The notes under the pieces were generated by a model. It had not been told where the DNA came from. It searched no databases and was given only the letters and a program-made list of their open reading frames with translations. A stretch of 64,000 bases of DNA from an uncultured Oscillospiraceae bacterium (GTDB taxonomy: Bacteria > Bacillota > Clostridia > Oscillospirales > Ruminococcaceae), in contig CAKSZX010000006.1 in the NCBI GenBank assembly GCA_934526065.1, positions 62,001 to 126,000 of the forward strand, read 5' to 3'. The stretch's first letter is position 1, and each line of letters opens with the position of its first letter. The translations under genes and the position numbers were made by a program. Positions 7,957 to 17,177 of this stretch are shown one piece after another.

Positions 7957-8793
7957 ATGGAAAGCGGTTTTAAGGGCAAAACGCTGTATTTTAAAGGCGT
8001 AAAAGATTTTGATTTGGATCAGATTTTTAACTGCGGACAGTGTTTCAGGTGGGATAAGTACGAAAAAGGCTATCGTGGTTTTGCCGGCAGATACCTGTGC
8101 TATGTGTATTTCAGCGGTGATGACCTATTTGTGGAGCCCTTGACAGAGGCAGAAAACAAAGAAGATTTTAAAAGCTATATGACCCATTATTTGGCTTTGG
8201 ACTTTGATTACCGGGATTTAAAAGAAAAATTTTCCCAAGACCCTATAATGGAAAAGGCCATGGGTTACGCCCCGGGAATAAGAGTTTTAAACCAGCCCTT
8301 CTTTGAAACGCTTATAACCTTTATCATCAGCCAAAACAACAATATTCCCAGAATAAAAAAGATTGTTGACAGTTTGTCCGAAAAATACGGCAGCGATTTA
8401 GGGGGAGTGTACGCTTTTCCTACGGCGGAGCAGTTAAGTGATGTTACCGAGGAAGATTTTCGCCGGTTGAAAGTGGGCTTCAGGGCAAAATACCTTGCAG
8501 ACGCAATGGAAAAAATAAAATCCGGCGAAATAAGCCGGGAAAAAATAAAAACCATGGATTTGGAAACGGCGAAAAAATATCTTATGCAAATAAAGGGCGT
8601 AGGCCCGAAAGTGGCGGACTGCGTTTTGCTGTTTTCCTGCCAAAAGTACGAATGTGTGCCTATGGATGTGTGGATGAAAAGGGCGGTGGCGGAGTATTTC
8701 CCCGACGGCTGGCCCCAGTGCACCAAAGGCTTTGAGGGCATAGCCCAACAGTACATATTCCACTATGCAAGATTTAATCTTGAAGCAAAATAG
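7957..8793 (+). CDS. 8-oxoguanine DNA glycosylase/AP lyase (OGG1 type, HhH-GPD)
   Basis: A 278-residue bifunctional glycosylase of the OGG1 family. It excises 8-oxoguanine and nicks the resulting abasic site. The N-terminal domain has FNCGQCFRW. The helix-hairpin-helix is KGVGPKVADC with catalytic lysine K218, and the catalytic aspartate is D237 in VPMDVWM. The 19-residue gap between them equals that between K249 and D268 in human OGG1. I chose ATG 7957 because a GGGGG tract precedes it and the family's N-terminus fits. A further in-frame upstream start (7918) would add 13 unlikely residues. It is probably monocistronic, with fba following after 72 bases. Confidence 0.9.
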   Translation: MESGFKGKTLYFKGVKDFDLDQIFNCGQCFRWDKYEKGYRGFAGRYLCYVYFSGDDLFVEPLTEAENKEDFKSYMTHYLALDFDYRDLKEKFSQDPIMEKAMGYAPGIRVLNQPFFETLITFIISQNNNIPRIKKIVDSLSEKYGSDLGGVYAFPTAEQLSDVTEEDFRRLKVGFRAKYLADAMEKIKSGEISREKIKTMDLETAKKYLMQIKGVGPKVADCVLLFSCQKYECVPMDVWMKRAVAEYFPDGWPQCTKGFEGIAQQYIFHYARFNLEAK

Positions 8794-8865
8794 AAGTTAA
8801 TAAAATTTAACGAATAAATCAACGGCGGCACACTCTGCCGCCACAGACAGAAAAGGAGATTTAAC

Positions 8866-9729
8866 ATGCTTGTAAACGCAAAGGAGATGCTTTTAAAGGC
8901 AAAAAAAGAAGGCTATGCGGTAGGCGCATTCAACATCAACAACCTTGAATGGACAAAGTCGATTTTGCTTGCGGCTCAGGAAATGAACAGCCCGGTTATG
9001 CTTGGAGTATCCGAGGGAGCCGGCAAGTACATGACCGGATTTAAAACCGTTGCCGCAATGGTAAAGGCAATGGACGAAAGCCTTGGCATTACCGTGCCTG
9101 TTGCCCTGCATCTTGACCACGGCACATATGAGGGTGCAAAGGCTTGTATCGAAGCGGGCTTTACCTCAATTATGTTTGACGGCAGCCATTACGGTATAGA
9201 GGAAAATGTTGAAAAAACAAAGGAGCTTGTTGCCCTTGCACATGAACACGGCATGACCATTGAGGCGGAAGTAGGCGCCATCGGCGGCGAAGAAGACGGT
9301 GTGGTAGGCAGAGGCGAGGTTGCCGACCCGAAAGAATGTAAAATGATAGCCGATTTGGGCGTTGATATGTTGGCCGCCGGCATAGGCAATATTCACGGCA
9401 AATATCCGGCAAATTGGCAGGGCTTGGATTTTGACGCCCTTGAAAAAATCAAGGCGGAGACAGAGGGTATGCCTTTGGTTCTCCACGGCGGCACAGGTAT
9501 TCCGGCGGATATGATTAAAAAGTCAATTTCTTTGGGCGTTGCAAAAATCAATGTGAACACGGAGTGTCAGCTTTCATTTGCACGGGCCACAAGAGAGTAT
9601 ATCGAGGCCGGCAAGGATCTTCGGGGCAAGGGTTACGATCCGAGAAAACTTTTGGCACCGGGTGCAGAGGCTATTAAGAACACCGTAAAAGAAAAAATCG
9701 AATTGTTCGGTTCAAAGGACAGAGCCTAA
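8866..9729 (+). CDS. fba: Class II fructose-1,6-bisphosphate aldolase
   Basis: A 287-residue zinc-dependent aldolase that reversibly cleaves fructose 1,6-bisphosphate to DHAP and glyceraldehyde 3-phosphate. The motif LHLDHGT carries D84 (proton transfer) and H85 (zinc). H177 in GNIHGKY and H207 in LHGGTGI complete the zinc site. KINVNTECQ binds the DHAP phosphate. The length is typical of the class IIB, Bacillus-like form. A strong ribosome site (AAAAGGAG) precedes it and a terminator follows at 9821. Class III fructose-bisphosphatase begins 250 bases downstream, putting two steps of gluconeogenesis side by side. Confidence 0.96.
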   Translation: MLVNAKEMLLKAKKEGYAVGAFNINNLEWTKSILLAAQEMNSPVMLGVSEGAGKYMTGFKTVAAMVKAMDESLGITVPVALHLDHGTYEGAKACIEAGFTSIMFDGSHYGIEENVEKTKELVALAHEHGMTIEAEVGAIGGEEDGVVGRGEVADPKECKMIADLGVDMLAAGIGNIHGKYPANWQGLDFDALEKIKAETEGMPLVLHGGTGIPADMIKKSISLGVAKINVNTECQLSFARATREYIEAGKDLRGKGYDPRKLLAPGAEAIKNTVKEKIELFGSKDRA

Positions 9730-9820
9730 TCTCGGCCGCCGACGTTACCCGCAAGGTTATACCGCCGGCAATCGGGAAAGACAAATCGGAACGGGCAAAA
9801 TAATATTTAAGTTTATATTG

Positions 9821-9850
9821 AAAGAGTGCGGAATTTTCGCACTCTTTTTA
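9821..9850 (+). terminator. Terminator after fba
   Basis: AAGAGTGCG and CGCACTCTT flank a GAATTTT loop, followed by a T-run. Confidence 0.85.
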
Positions 9851-9980
9851 TGGTTATAAAAATTAAACTTTTGTAAATTTTGATTTTATTTATGGATTAT
9901 GGTTGCAAAAAATAAAATAATTTGATAATATAATCATATGTCATAATAATCTTTATAAATTTTATCAGCGGAGAGTTAAT

Positions 9981-11948
9981 ATGGAGCAGGGCGCATTTAG
10001 CGAAAACCAAATAAAATATCTGACAAAACTGTCGGAGGAGTACCCGACTTCAAACAGCGCCTCGGCGGAGATAATCAGCTTAGAGGCGCAGCTTAAACTG
10101 CCGAAAGGCACAGAGATGTATATGTCGGATATTCACGGCGAATACGAGGCTTTTACGCATATATTGAACAACCGGTCAGGGGTTATAAAAGAAAAAATAG
10201 ATGTGGCTTTGGACGGTGTTACAACAGCGGCACAGCGTGCTACCTATGCCAGCCTTATTTACTACCCAAAGGAAAAAATCGCCGAGATAAAGCAGACGGA
10301 AAAGCGAATGAACCGGTGGTACAAACTTACGATTTACCGCCTTATAGATGTTTGCCGCCATGTTTGCAGTAAAAACACAAGGCGGGCCGTAAGGGCAGCC
10401 ATACCGAAAGACTACGCCTATGTTATAGACGAACTTTTGCACGCCCATTTTGAGGACCACAACAAAGAAGCCTATTACAGCCAGTTTGTTTCGGCAATAA
10501 TCGAAACCGGCTCGGCAGACGATTTTATCAATGCCATAAGCACTGTTATAAAAAGGCTTGCGGTACATAAATTACACATTGTGGGAGATATTTTCGACAG
10601 AGGCAGTCGCCCGGATATTATTCTCGATAAACTTATGGCACATCACTCCGTTGATATTCAATGGGGCAACCACGATGTGCTGTGGATGTGTGCCGCCACA
10701 GGCTCTCCGTTGGGAGTGGCAAGTGTTGTGCGCATCTGTGCGGCTTACAACAACTTAGAGGCATTGGAGGAGGGCTACGGCATAAACCTGCGCCCCCTTG
10801 CAATATTCGCAAACCATACCTATAAGGAATACAAGCGGTTTAAGCCCAAAAACAGCGACGGTTACAACAGCGACGACGAGGTTATCGTGGCTAAAATTCA
10901 CAAGGCCATTTCAATCATAATGTACAAGTTGGAGTGCCAGACCATAGCCGGAAACCCGGATTTTGAAATGTCCGACAGGCGAATGCTTGAAAAAATAGAT
11001 TATGAAAGCGGCAGAATAGAAATAGACGGGGTGAAATATCCTTTAAAAGACAGGGAACTGCCTACGGTAGACCCGAAAAACCCGGCAAAGCTCACCGACG
11101 GAGAAATAGATGTTTTGCAAAAACTCTGTCTCGGTTTTAAACAGAGCGAAAAACTGCAAAAGCACATAAGATTTTTGTATTCCCACGGCTCTGTTTATAA
11201 AGAAGAAAACAACATTCTCATGTTTCATGGCGGCATACCCTTAAACGAGGACGGCAGTATGCGTGTTGTGGCTCTTGCAGGCAAACCGTTAAAAGGCAAG
11301 GCGTTGCTTGACCATGTGGACGAATTATGCCGTGTGGCGTATTTCGGCTCTGACGGGGGAATAATGAAAAGAAAAGGTCAAGATGTTTTGTGGTACCTTT
11401 GGTGCGGAAAAAACAGCCCCCTTTTCGGCCGCAGTAAGATGGCCACCTTTGAAAGCGTTATGATAGGGGAAAAATCCCTCTTAAAAGAAAAAGAGGACAG
11501 CTATTACAAACATCAAGACGAAGAAAAAACCGCCGATATGATTTTAAAGGAATTCGGTCTTGACCCTGCCAAGGGAAGAATTATAAACGGGCATGTGCCG
11601 GTAAAAGTAAGCAGCGGCGAAAACCCCATAAAGGCAAACGGCAAAATAATTGCTATAGACGGGGGTTTCAGCAGGGCTTACCACAAAAAAACAGGCATAG
11701 CCGGCTACACAATGGTGTATTCTTCAAGGGGAATATCTCTGCGTGCCCATCAGCCTTTTACAAGTTTGCAGGATGTGGTTTTTCGCAATTCGGATATAAA
11801 GAGCAAAGTGGATGTTTTCCGGGCGATGAAAAACCGTGTGCTTGTTGAAAGCACCGATGAGGGCAGAGAAATACAAGATAAAATATCGGATTTAAAAAAA
11901 CTTATTTCAGCATATAGCTGCGGAATTGTAAAACAAGCGGAAAATTGA
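9981..11948 (+). CDS. fbp: Class III fructose-1,6-bisphosphatase
   Basis: A 655-residue protein of the Firmicutes-type fructose-bisphosphatase family (PF06874). It hydrolyses fructose 1,6-bisphosphate to fructose 6-phosphate in gluconeogenesis. Metallophosphatase motifs are intact: D50/H52 in MSDIHGEYEAF, D203 and D206 in GDIFDRGSRPD, and N230/H231/D232 in WGNHD. A late histidine occurs in INGHVPVK, and GGF follows IAIDGGF. The length fits B. subtilis Fbp (about 670). ATG 9981 follows GGAGAG. It ends at a terminator at 11989. With fba upstream it suggests growth on non-sugar carbon such as amino acids. Confidence 0.95.
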   Translation: MEQGAFSENQIKYLTKLSEEYPTSNSASAEIISLEAQLKLPKGTEMYMSDIHGEYEAFTHILNNRSGVIKEKIDVALDGVTTAAQRATYASLIYYPKEKIAEIKQTEKRMNRWYKLTIYRLIDVCRHVCSKNTRRAVRAAIPKDYAYVIDELLHAHFEDHNKEAYYSQFVSAIIETGSADDFINAISTVIKRLAVHKLHIVGDIFDRGSRPDIILDKLMAHHSVDIQWGNHDVLWMCAATGSPLGVASVVRICAAYNNLEALEEGYGINLRPLAIFANHTYKEYKRFKPKNSDGYNSDDEVIVAKIHKAISIIMYKLECQTIAGNPDFEMSDRRMLEKIDYESGRIEIDGVKYPLKDRELPTVDPKNPAKLTDGEIDVLQKLCLGFKQSEKLQKHIRFLYSHGSVYKEENNILMFHGGIPLNEDGSMRVVALAGKPLKGKALLDHVDELCRVAYFGSDGGIMKRKGQDVLWYLWCGKNSPLFGRSKMATFESVMIGEKSLLKEKEDSYYKHQDEEKTADMILKEFGLDPAKGRIINGHVPVKVSSGENPIKANGKIIAIDGGFSRAYHKKTGIAGYTMVYSSRGISLRAHQPFTSLQDVVFRNSDIKSKVDVFRAMKNRVLVESTDEGREIQDKISDLKKLISAYSCGIVKQAEN

Positions 11949-11988
11949 TTATCCGCTTTTGAAAATTTTGAATACCCCACAACCCACA

Positions 11989-12022
11989 AAGACCTCTTTG
12001 ACAACAGAGGTCTTTTGTTTTT
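11989..12022 (+). terminator. Terminator after fbp
   Basis: AAAGACCTCT pairs with AGAGGTCTTT around TTGACAAC, then TGTTTTTT. Confidence 0.85.
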
Positions 12023-12065
12023 TAAACGAATATATTACGAAAATCAATATATTCACAAATTAACA

Positions 12066-12113
12066 CAGGGGGGGGCATCTGTCATAGGCCTGTGCAAACA
12101 GCAGGTTTGCAGG
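12066..12113. repeat. Degenerate type-A REP-like element
   Basis: The stretch GGGGGCATCTGTCATAGGCC then TGCAAACAGCAGGTTTGCA matches the layout of the type-A repeats at 38792 and 39490, including the TGCAAA...TTTGCA hairpin, but the first palindrome is eroded. Confidence 0.45.
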
Positions 12114-12242
12114 TTGCCGTTACAACTTTTCTGTCACCGGTAAAACCCGTCACATCTCCATTGGCATGGAGAACAAGTTTTGCAGTAGGGGTTTTCCGCT
12201 GAAAAATACAAACGAACAAAGTGTGAAATATCTGCAAATCTA

Positions 12243-12271
12243 TTGACCGAGAATGTAAAAAGGTGTATCAT
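12243..12271 (+). promoter_or_regulatory. Sigma-A promoter of the RND-TetR operon
   Basis: TTGACC (12243-12248), 17 bases, then TATCAT (12266-12271). The predicted start point falls just before the palindromic operator at 12282. Confidence 0.85.
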
Positions 12272-12281
12272 TTTTCTCATA

Positions 12282-12297
12282 CCGACCGCACGGTCGG
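12282..12297. promoter_or_regulatory. TetR-type operator palindrome
   Basis: CCGACCG-CA-CGGTCGG is a perfect 7+7 inverted repeat placed 10 bases after the -10 box, so bound repressor would block initiation or early elongation. The CCGACCG half-site is typical of TetR-family operators, and the operon's own TetR gene (16210) is the obvious ligand. Confidence 0.88.
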
Positions 12298-12320
12298 AAT
12301 TTGGTTTTACAGAGGTTTCT

Positions 12321-15300
12321 ATGACAAAATTAAGCGTTAAAAAACCATATACCGTTTTGGTAGGTGTGGTTTTGATAATAGTTTTGGGTATAGTCTCGTT
12401 TTTGGGGCTTAACACTGATTTGTTGCCTACGATGGATCTGCCCTATGTGGTTGTTTACACCGTTTATCCCGGTGCAAGCCCGGAAAAGGTGGAACAATCG
12501 GTTACAAAACCGGTGGAAAGCGCAGTTTCCACAACATCGGGGCTTGAAAATATAACAAGTATTTCACAGGAAAATGTCAGCATGTTAATACTGGAATTCA
12601 GCCAAAGCACAAATATGGACAGCGCCATGTTGGAGCTTTCCACAAATTTGGACACCGTTTCCGGCAACTTTGACGATATGGTTCAGTCTCCGATTATGAT
12701 GAAGATGAACCCTAATATGCTGCCTGTGGAGCTTGTCAGCATAGATGCCGACGGCATGGATATAAAGCGGCTTACGGAATATGTAAACACTGCTCTTGCC
12801 CCGGCTGTGGAAAGAATTGACGGCGTTGCCTCGGCAGATGTTACAGGCGATGTTCAGGACAGAGTTGATATATTCTTAAACCAAGAAAAAATCGATGGGA
12901 TAAACGACACTGTTCTCTATCATGTAAACAAAGAACTTTACAACACAAAGAAAAATCTTGACAGCGCACAAAAGAAATTGGACGATGCACAGGCAGAACT
13001 TAAAAAACAGGAGAGCGAAGCGGTTGATAAGTTGGCACAGGGCTCGGCAGAACTTGACGCAGGGCTTATAAAAGCCAGCGCCTTGGACAGCCAGCTGACG
13101 GCTTTAAAGGCAAGGCAAGCGCTGTTATCCGGCGCAAAAGAGGCGGTAAATGGGCTTGCGCAGTTAGAGGGCATATCCCGTGTGATCGACGGCCTCATAT
13201 CCGCCAATGTGGGATTTGACGAAAACAGCACCTTGAACGACGTTTTGGCGTCAATAGACCAAATATCCGCAATGCCCGGTGTTCCGGAACAGGTAAAGAA
13301 CTTGCTTGCCACGGCAAAAGATGCGGTAAATCAAATTATCGCCTCCGGCATGGCCACGGGAGATACAACACTGGGTCGGTTAAAAGCAACCGTAAACGGA
13401 CAACTTGAAGCCGCAAAGGCCGCCCTTAAAGAAATGGGAATTGACGACAGCATAATTTCAGGCGGGGCGGTTGCACTTGAAAGGGACTTGTCAAGCCTTG
13501 AAAGAGAAATTGCCCAGACGGAATTTTTGTCAAAACAGGCGGAACAGGCGGTTACAAAGTTAAAGGAAACCTATGCGCAGCTTGAAAAAGCAAAAATTCA
13601 AGCCACAGAGGGGTTGGCGGTAGGCACCGTGCAGATAGCAAACGGCAAGGCACAGCTTGAAAGCGGAATAGAGCAGTTTAACAGCGCAAGAGACACCGCC
13701 CTCAAACAGGCCAATATCGACAGCCTTGTTACTCAGTCTATGCTCAGCAACATCCTTACGGCGCAAAATTTTTCAATGCCGGCAGGTTATTTAAAGGACG
13801 GCGGCGCCAAATACACCGTTAAGGTTGGGGATACTTTTAAGGATTTGGAAGAACTTAAAAACCTTATGCTTGTGGATATGGGCATAGACGGTATGGAACC
13901 CATATACCTTAAAGATGTGGCGGATATTGAAATAAACGATAACTCCGATGAAAGCTATGTCCGTGTAAACGGCAACCCTGCCGTTGTTTTGTCAATCTCC
14001 AAGCAGAGCACCGCATCAACTTCCCGGGTTTCCGACAGGGTAAACGCCAAATTCGATGAAATTATGGGGGAAAATCCCTCTGTTCACATTACTGCTCTTA
14101 TGGATCAGGGTGTTTACATTCACATGATAATTTCCAGCGTTTTGAAAAACCTTGCCTACGGCGGTATTTTGGCAATTATCGTTTTGCTTGTATTCCTCAA
14201 AGACATAAAACCTACGGCGATTATCGCCTGTTCAATTCCTATCAGCTTGCTGTTTGCGGTAACGCTGATGTATTTCAGCAATGTAACGCTGAATGTTATG
14301 TCCCTTTCCGGCCTTGCCTTGGGCGTGGGTATGCTTGTGGATAACTCCATTGTTGTTATCGAGAATACATACCGTTTGAGAAACCTGGGATATTCAAAGG
14401 TACAGGCGGCGGTTTCCGGCGCAAAGCAGGTTGCAGGGGCAATTACGGCATCAACCCTTACAACTGTGTGTGTATTCCTGCCTATTGTATTTACGGAAGG
14501 CATTTCAAGGCAGCTTTTCACGGATATGGGGCTTACAATCGCCTACTCCCTTTTGGCAAGCCTTATTGTGGCGTTGACGGTTGTGCCGGCAATGAGCAGC
14601 ACAATGCTTACAAACACAAAGGAAAACCCGGAGGGCTTCTTTGCAAAGCTTGTAAAGGGCTACACAAAACTTTTGGATTTTGTTTTAAACCACAAGTGGA
14701 CGGTTATCTGCCTGTCTTTGGGTCTGCTTGTATTCAGCGGGTATAAGGTAACAAAAATGCCTATGTCCTTTATTCCGGAAATGGATTCAACCCAAATGAC
14801 AATGACCTACACCCTGGACGCCGAAGAACACACGAAAGAAGAACTTTTGGCAGACAGCGAAAAAATAGCGGAAACAGCCGCCGCTGTTCCGGGGGTTGAA
14901 ACCGTAGGCGTTATGGAGGGTTCATCCGGCATAAGCAGTATGATGTCATCATCCGGCAATAACTCACTGACCACAACATTTTACATTGTTCTGTCCGAGG
15001 ACAAAGAGCTTACAAACAAGGAAATAGCCGATGAAATACGCCGGCAGACAGGAGATTACAATGACAACCTGTCCATAGAAACCTCTGCAATGGATATGAG
15101 CAGTATGGCCGGCGGCAGCGGCGTAAGCATTAAAATAAAAGGGGACGATCTGGATGAATTGCAAAAAACAGCCACGGATATGGGGGCATACCTTGCGGAT
15201 GTTGCAGGCGTTGCGGAAGTTGACGACGGCAGCGAAAACGCCGACAGCGAAATAAGAATTGATGTTGACAAAACCAAGGCTATGAAATATCAGCTTACGG

Positions 15301-16217
15301 TTGCACAGGTTTACCAAAAAGTTTCCGCCGCCCTTACGGACAGCACAACGGCAACTTCCATGACGATTGACGGCACGGATATGAAAGCGATTATACACGC
15401 CTCACGGACTTATGACCGCAACAGCATAGAAAACTTAAAAGTTGCCACGGAAACCCACAAAAACGGCAAGGAAAGGGATATTTTGTTAAAGGACATAGCC
15501 TCAACATACATGGCTACCAGCCCTACGGCCATAAATCGTGAAAACAATTCAAGGTACAAAACCGTAACTTTAACATTGGAGGAGGGCGCAAACGCAACAC
15601 TTACCGCAAGGCAGGTACAGGCAAAACTGCGGTCTTTCGATATGCCTAAGGGGTACACTTATGAGATGTCCGGCGAAAACGAAACCGTAAAAAGCTCCAT
15701 GACCGACCTTGTAAAAATGATAGCCTTGGCCTGTGTGTTTATTTATCTCATAATGGTGGCACAGTTCCAAAGCCTTAAATCACCGTTTATTGTTATATTT
15801 ACTATCCCGTTGGCATTTACAGGGGGCTTGCTTGCCCTGCTTGTAACCGGCACGGAACTTTCGGTAATTGCCATGATAGGCTTCCTTGTTCTCTCCGGCG
15901 TTGTTGTAAACAACGGCATTGTGTTTGTGGACTATATAAACCAGTTGAGACTTGAAGGCACCGAAAAACGCCGGGCGATTTTGCAGACCGGCCGTGACAG
16001 AATAAAACCTGTCCTGATGACCGCCATGACGACTGTTTTGGCAAACAGCATTATGGCCATAGGTGTTGACATGGGTGCGGATATGACAAGGGGCATGGCT
16101 ATTGTAACCGTAGGCGGTTTGACCTACGCAACTTTGCTTACATTGTTCCTTATTCCTACCTTGTATGATATTTTCAATCGCAAAGAAATGAAAAAGATAG
16201 AGGTTGAAGATGAATAA
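12321..16217 (+). CDS. RND-family efflux transporter with large coiled-coil insert
   Basis: A 1298-residue resistance-nodulation-division permease (AcrB/SwrC-like, PF00873) that exports amphiphilic compounds using the proton gradient. TM1 covers residues about 10-28, and the two-fold repeated 6+6 membrane layout is clear (e.g. GLALGVGMLVDNSIVVIENT and GFLVLSGVVVNNGIVFVDY). In the first extracytoplasmic loop an insert of about 260 residues (roughly 200-465) is rich in Ala/Gln/Glu/Lys heptads. It is predicted coiled coil, absent from E. coli AcrB, and may replace the periplasmic adaptor in a one-membrane cell. I chose ATG 12321, after AGAGG and the operator; the upstream in-frame ATG lies across the promoter. 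It overlaps tetR by 8 bases. Confidence 0.9.
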   Translation: MTKLSVKKPYTVLVGVVLIIVLGIVSFLGLNTDLLPTMDLPYVVVYTVYPGASPEKVEQSVTKPVESAVSTTSGLENITSISQENVSMLILEFSQSTNMDSAMLELSTNLDTVSGNFDDMVQSPIMMKMNPNMLPVELVSIDADGMDIKRLTEYVNTALAPAVERIDGVASADVTGDVQDRVDIFLNQEKIDGINDTVLYHVNKELYNTKKNLDSAQKKLDDAQAELKKQESEAVDKLAQGSAELDAGLIKASALDSQLTALKARQALLSGAKEAVNGLAQLEGISRVIDGLISANVGFDENSTLNDVLASIDQISAMPGVPEQVKNLLATAKDAVNQIIASGMATGDTTLGRLKATVNGQLEAAKAALKEMGIDDSIISGGAVALERDLSSLEREIAQTEFLSKQAEQAVTKLKETYAQLEKAKIQATEGLAVGTVQIANGKAQLESGIEQFNSARDTALKQANIDSLVTQSMLSNILTAQNFSMPAGYLKDGGAKYTVKVGDTFKDLEELKNLMLVDMGIDGMEPIYLKDVADIEINDNSDESYVRVNGNPAVVLSISKQSTASTSRVSDRVNAKFDEIMGENPSVHITALMDQGVYIHMIISSVLKNLAYGGILAIIVLLVFLKDIKPTAIIACSIPISLLFAVTLMYFSNVTLNVMSLSGLALGVGMLVDNSIVVIENTYRLRNLGYSKVQAAVSGAKQVAGAITASTLTTVCVFLPIVFTEGISRQLFTDMGLTIAYSLLASLIVALTVVPAMSSTMLTNTKENPEGFFAKLVKGYTKLLDFVLNHKWTVICLSLGLLVFSGYKVTKMPMSFIPEMDSTQMTMTYTLDAEEHTKEELLADSEKIAETAAAVPGVETVGVMEGSSGISSMMSSSGNNSLTTTFYIVLSEDKELTNKEIADEIRRQTGDYNDNLSIETSAMDMSSMAGGSGVSIKIKGDDLDELQKTATDMGAYLADVAGVAEVDDGSENADSEIRIDVDKTKAMKYQLTVAQVYQKVSAALTDSTTATSMTIDGTDMKAIIHASRTYDRNSIENLKVATETHKNGKERDILLKDIASTYMATSPTAINRENNSRYKTVTLTLEEGANATLTARQVQAKLRSFDMPKGYTYEMSGENETVKSSMTDLVKMIALACVFIYLIMVAQFQSLKSPFIVIFTIPLAFTGGLLALLVTGTELSVIAMIGFLVLSGVVVNNGIVFVDYINQLRLEGTEKRRAILQTGRDRIKPVLMTAMTTVLANSIMAIGVDMGADMTRGMAIVTVGGLTYATLLTLFLIPTLYDIFNRKEMKKIEVEDE

Positions 16218-16806
16218 CTTTACATATAAACAGGTTGAAGTTTTAAACCGGGTAGTCGCCCTTATAGAAAACGGGGCAGACATAACAAAACTTACCACAT
16301 CAGAAATTGCCGCCCGGGCAGGCATAAGCAAAAGCACATTGTTTGACAGATTTGCCGATAAAAATCGGCTTTTGGACGGTGCCCTTGAGTATATTTTAGG
16401 CACAAAACTGAAAACCGATGTGGACGATATATTCAGCAGACAGAGCTGCAAAGAGAAATTTTACAGCCTGCTTGAAAAATTCGATGATATACAAAGCAGA
16501 AAAAGCAATGTTGTGACATCAATAATAAAATCTTACGGCGGAGTAGAAAATATAATCGAAAAATACAGAGTAAAATACGGAAAAGAAGTTGCCCACATTC
16601 TTGCAAAAGTCGCCGACGATGTTATAAACGATATTATTTCCGCCGGTAAAGCCGAAAAAATCATAAGCGGCGAATTGACTTATCGGTACACAAAACAAGT
16701 CCTTTACAGTGCCGTGGCAAGCATAAGGATTTGCCCGATATGCGCCGAAAACCGAGAAAATGTAAAAGAAAACGCTTTTAATATATTTGTAAAATCTCTC
16801 AATTAA
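16210..16806 (+). CDS. TetR family transcriptional regulator of the RND operon
   Basis: A 198-residue protein with an N-terminal TetR HTH (LTTSEIAARAGISKSTLFDRF, residues about 30-51, written as one helix-turn-helix) and a ligand-binding C-terminal half ending in a cysteine-containing ICPICAEN stretch. ATG 16210 follows AGAGG with 6-base spacing and overlaps the RND stop by 8 bases, so the two are coupled. A perfect TetR operator lies at 12282-12297 in the operon promoter. I infer an autoregulated pump operon that is released when the pump substrate binds this protein. Confidence 0.92.
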   Translation: MNNFTYKQVEVLNRVVALIENGADITKLTTSEIAARAGISKSTLFDRFADKNRLLDGALEYILGTKLKTDVDDIFSRQSCKEKFYSLLEKFDDIQSRKSNVVTSIIKSYGGVENIIEKYRVKYGKEVAHILAKVADDVINDIISAGKAEKIISGELTYRYTKQVLYSAVASIRICPICAENRENVKENAFNIFVKSLN

Positions 16807-16858
16807 AGAAAATAAAATAAAAGTTCACTTTTTCAATAAAGGGAAAAGTGCATTTGCG

Positions 16859-16888
16859 AAAAGGTTCGGGAAACCGAACCTTTTTTGC
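16859..16888 (+). terminator. Terminator of the RND-TetR operon
   Basis: AAAAGGTTCGG and CCGAACCTTTT pair around GAAA, with a T-run (TTTTTTG). Confidence 0.88.
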
Positions 16889-17177
16889 TGTTATCATTCA
16901 AGTGTAAAGTGATAAAACGGGAAATCAAGTGATATTTCGTTGTCATTTAATTGAAAACACGGTTTGTGGTTTGTTTGGATAAAATTAAAGTTTTAGTTAA
17001 TAAATGATATGTTGAAAATTGTAAATTTCTTGCATTTTTTGTCACATGTGCTATAATCAAGATGGATTTAAATAAATTTTTGGTTGAATGTTGTCTTTTT
17101 AAATATATGGATTGATAAGAGATATGGAACGGAAACCACAGCGAATACCGTGATTTCTGAGTATAGAGGTTAAAAAC

